Shown here in pieces: positions 63,757 through 64,000 of a stretch of 64,000 nucleotides of DNA. Source of the DNA: Acinetobacter rongchengensis (GTDB lineage Bacteria > Pseudomonadota > Gammaproteobacteria > Pseudomonadales > Moraxellaceae); contig NZ_RAXT01000004.1 of NCBI RefSeq assembly GCF_003611475.1, positions 107,546-171,545 on the forward strand, in the 5' to 3' direction. The notes below the pieces were generated by a model. That model was not told where the DNA came from and made no database searches. It saw only the letters and a program-made list of their open reading frames with translations. The position numbers and the translations under genes were made by a program. Position 1 is the stretch's first letter. Each line of letters opens with the position of its first letter.

Positions 63757-64000
63757 TTATATCCTTATTATCAATACAATTTTATATGTGACTTGCATCA
63801 CAATTTAATTCTACTGTGTATATATGCTTAACAATAGCTATTTATTTTGTTTTACTTTTAAATTGATGAAAGAATTATTTTTTTTGTATATTGCAATAAT
63901 GGGTATTACGCAGTAGCCCTATTTTGAACTTAGATCACACAAGACACAATATTTTTTGATTTTAACTAAATTACGATATAGAAAGACGAGGTAACATAAA

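Overview
The window looks like a chromosomal segment of an Acinetobacter-type gammaproteobacterium (Moraxellaceae). This rests on the low GC content and on several proteins: a CraA/MdfA-type chloramphenicol exporter, Kup, separate glyQ and glyS, an RhtA-like exporter, and small secreted or lipid-anchored proteins of a kind common in that genus. The species cannot be fixed from the sequence alone. No rRNA, tRNA, CRISPR array, insertion sequence or prophage was seen.

Layout. (1) Positions 1-5742 (minus strand) hold a tightly packed lipid-modification operon: fatty acid desaturase, FAD-dependent oxidoreductase, DUF1365 protein, cyclopropane fatty acid synthase, DUF1295 membrane protein and a second SAM methyltransferase that runs off the left edge. 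A Blc-type lipocalin (5878-6426) with its own terminator lies upstream, followed by a convergent pair of small genes, DUF2256 (6845-6988) and TIGR03643 (6994-7296). These two families often sit beside photolyase/cryptochrome genes.

(2) Positions 7833-25710 form a self-contained nitrate respiration island. It has two NarK transporters, narGHJI, moeB, moaA, then convergent mog-moeA-mobA-moaE-moaD, then divergent moaC-narX-narL. Together these encode nitrate uptake and nitrite export, the membrane nitrate reductase with its chaperone, much of the molybdenum cofactor pathway and a nitrate-sensing two-component system. The narK and narG promoter regions share a motif, and two intergenic regions hold long imperfect inverted repeats.

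(3) Positions 25851-34550 are mostly housekeeping: kup, a lipoprotein, a PspC protein, an HPP/CBS membrane protein and glyQS. (4) Positions 34617-47645 are a more variable stretch. It contains a protein with a HEPN-like RX4H motif, a gene preceded by a 7-bp tandem repeat, two exported hydrophilin-like proteins with internal repeats, a 2-hydroxyacid dehydrogenase with a TetR regulator, several lipoproteins and secreted proteins (one chagasin-like), methyltransferases, a MITE-like element, and a divergent pair of a Holliday-junction-resolvase-like nuclease and a ParA ATPase.

(5) Positions 47749-64000 carry an AI-2E family permease, a SodC lipoprotein, a FUSC-family protein, a DUF3817 protein, craA, a pirin, a nucleotidyltransferase plus a PD-(D/E)XK-like nuclease, a lipoprotein, a D-2-hydroxyglutarate-dehydrogenase-like flavoprotein divergent from serA, rhtA and a large PKD-domain lipoprotein.
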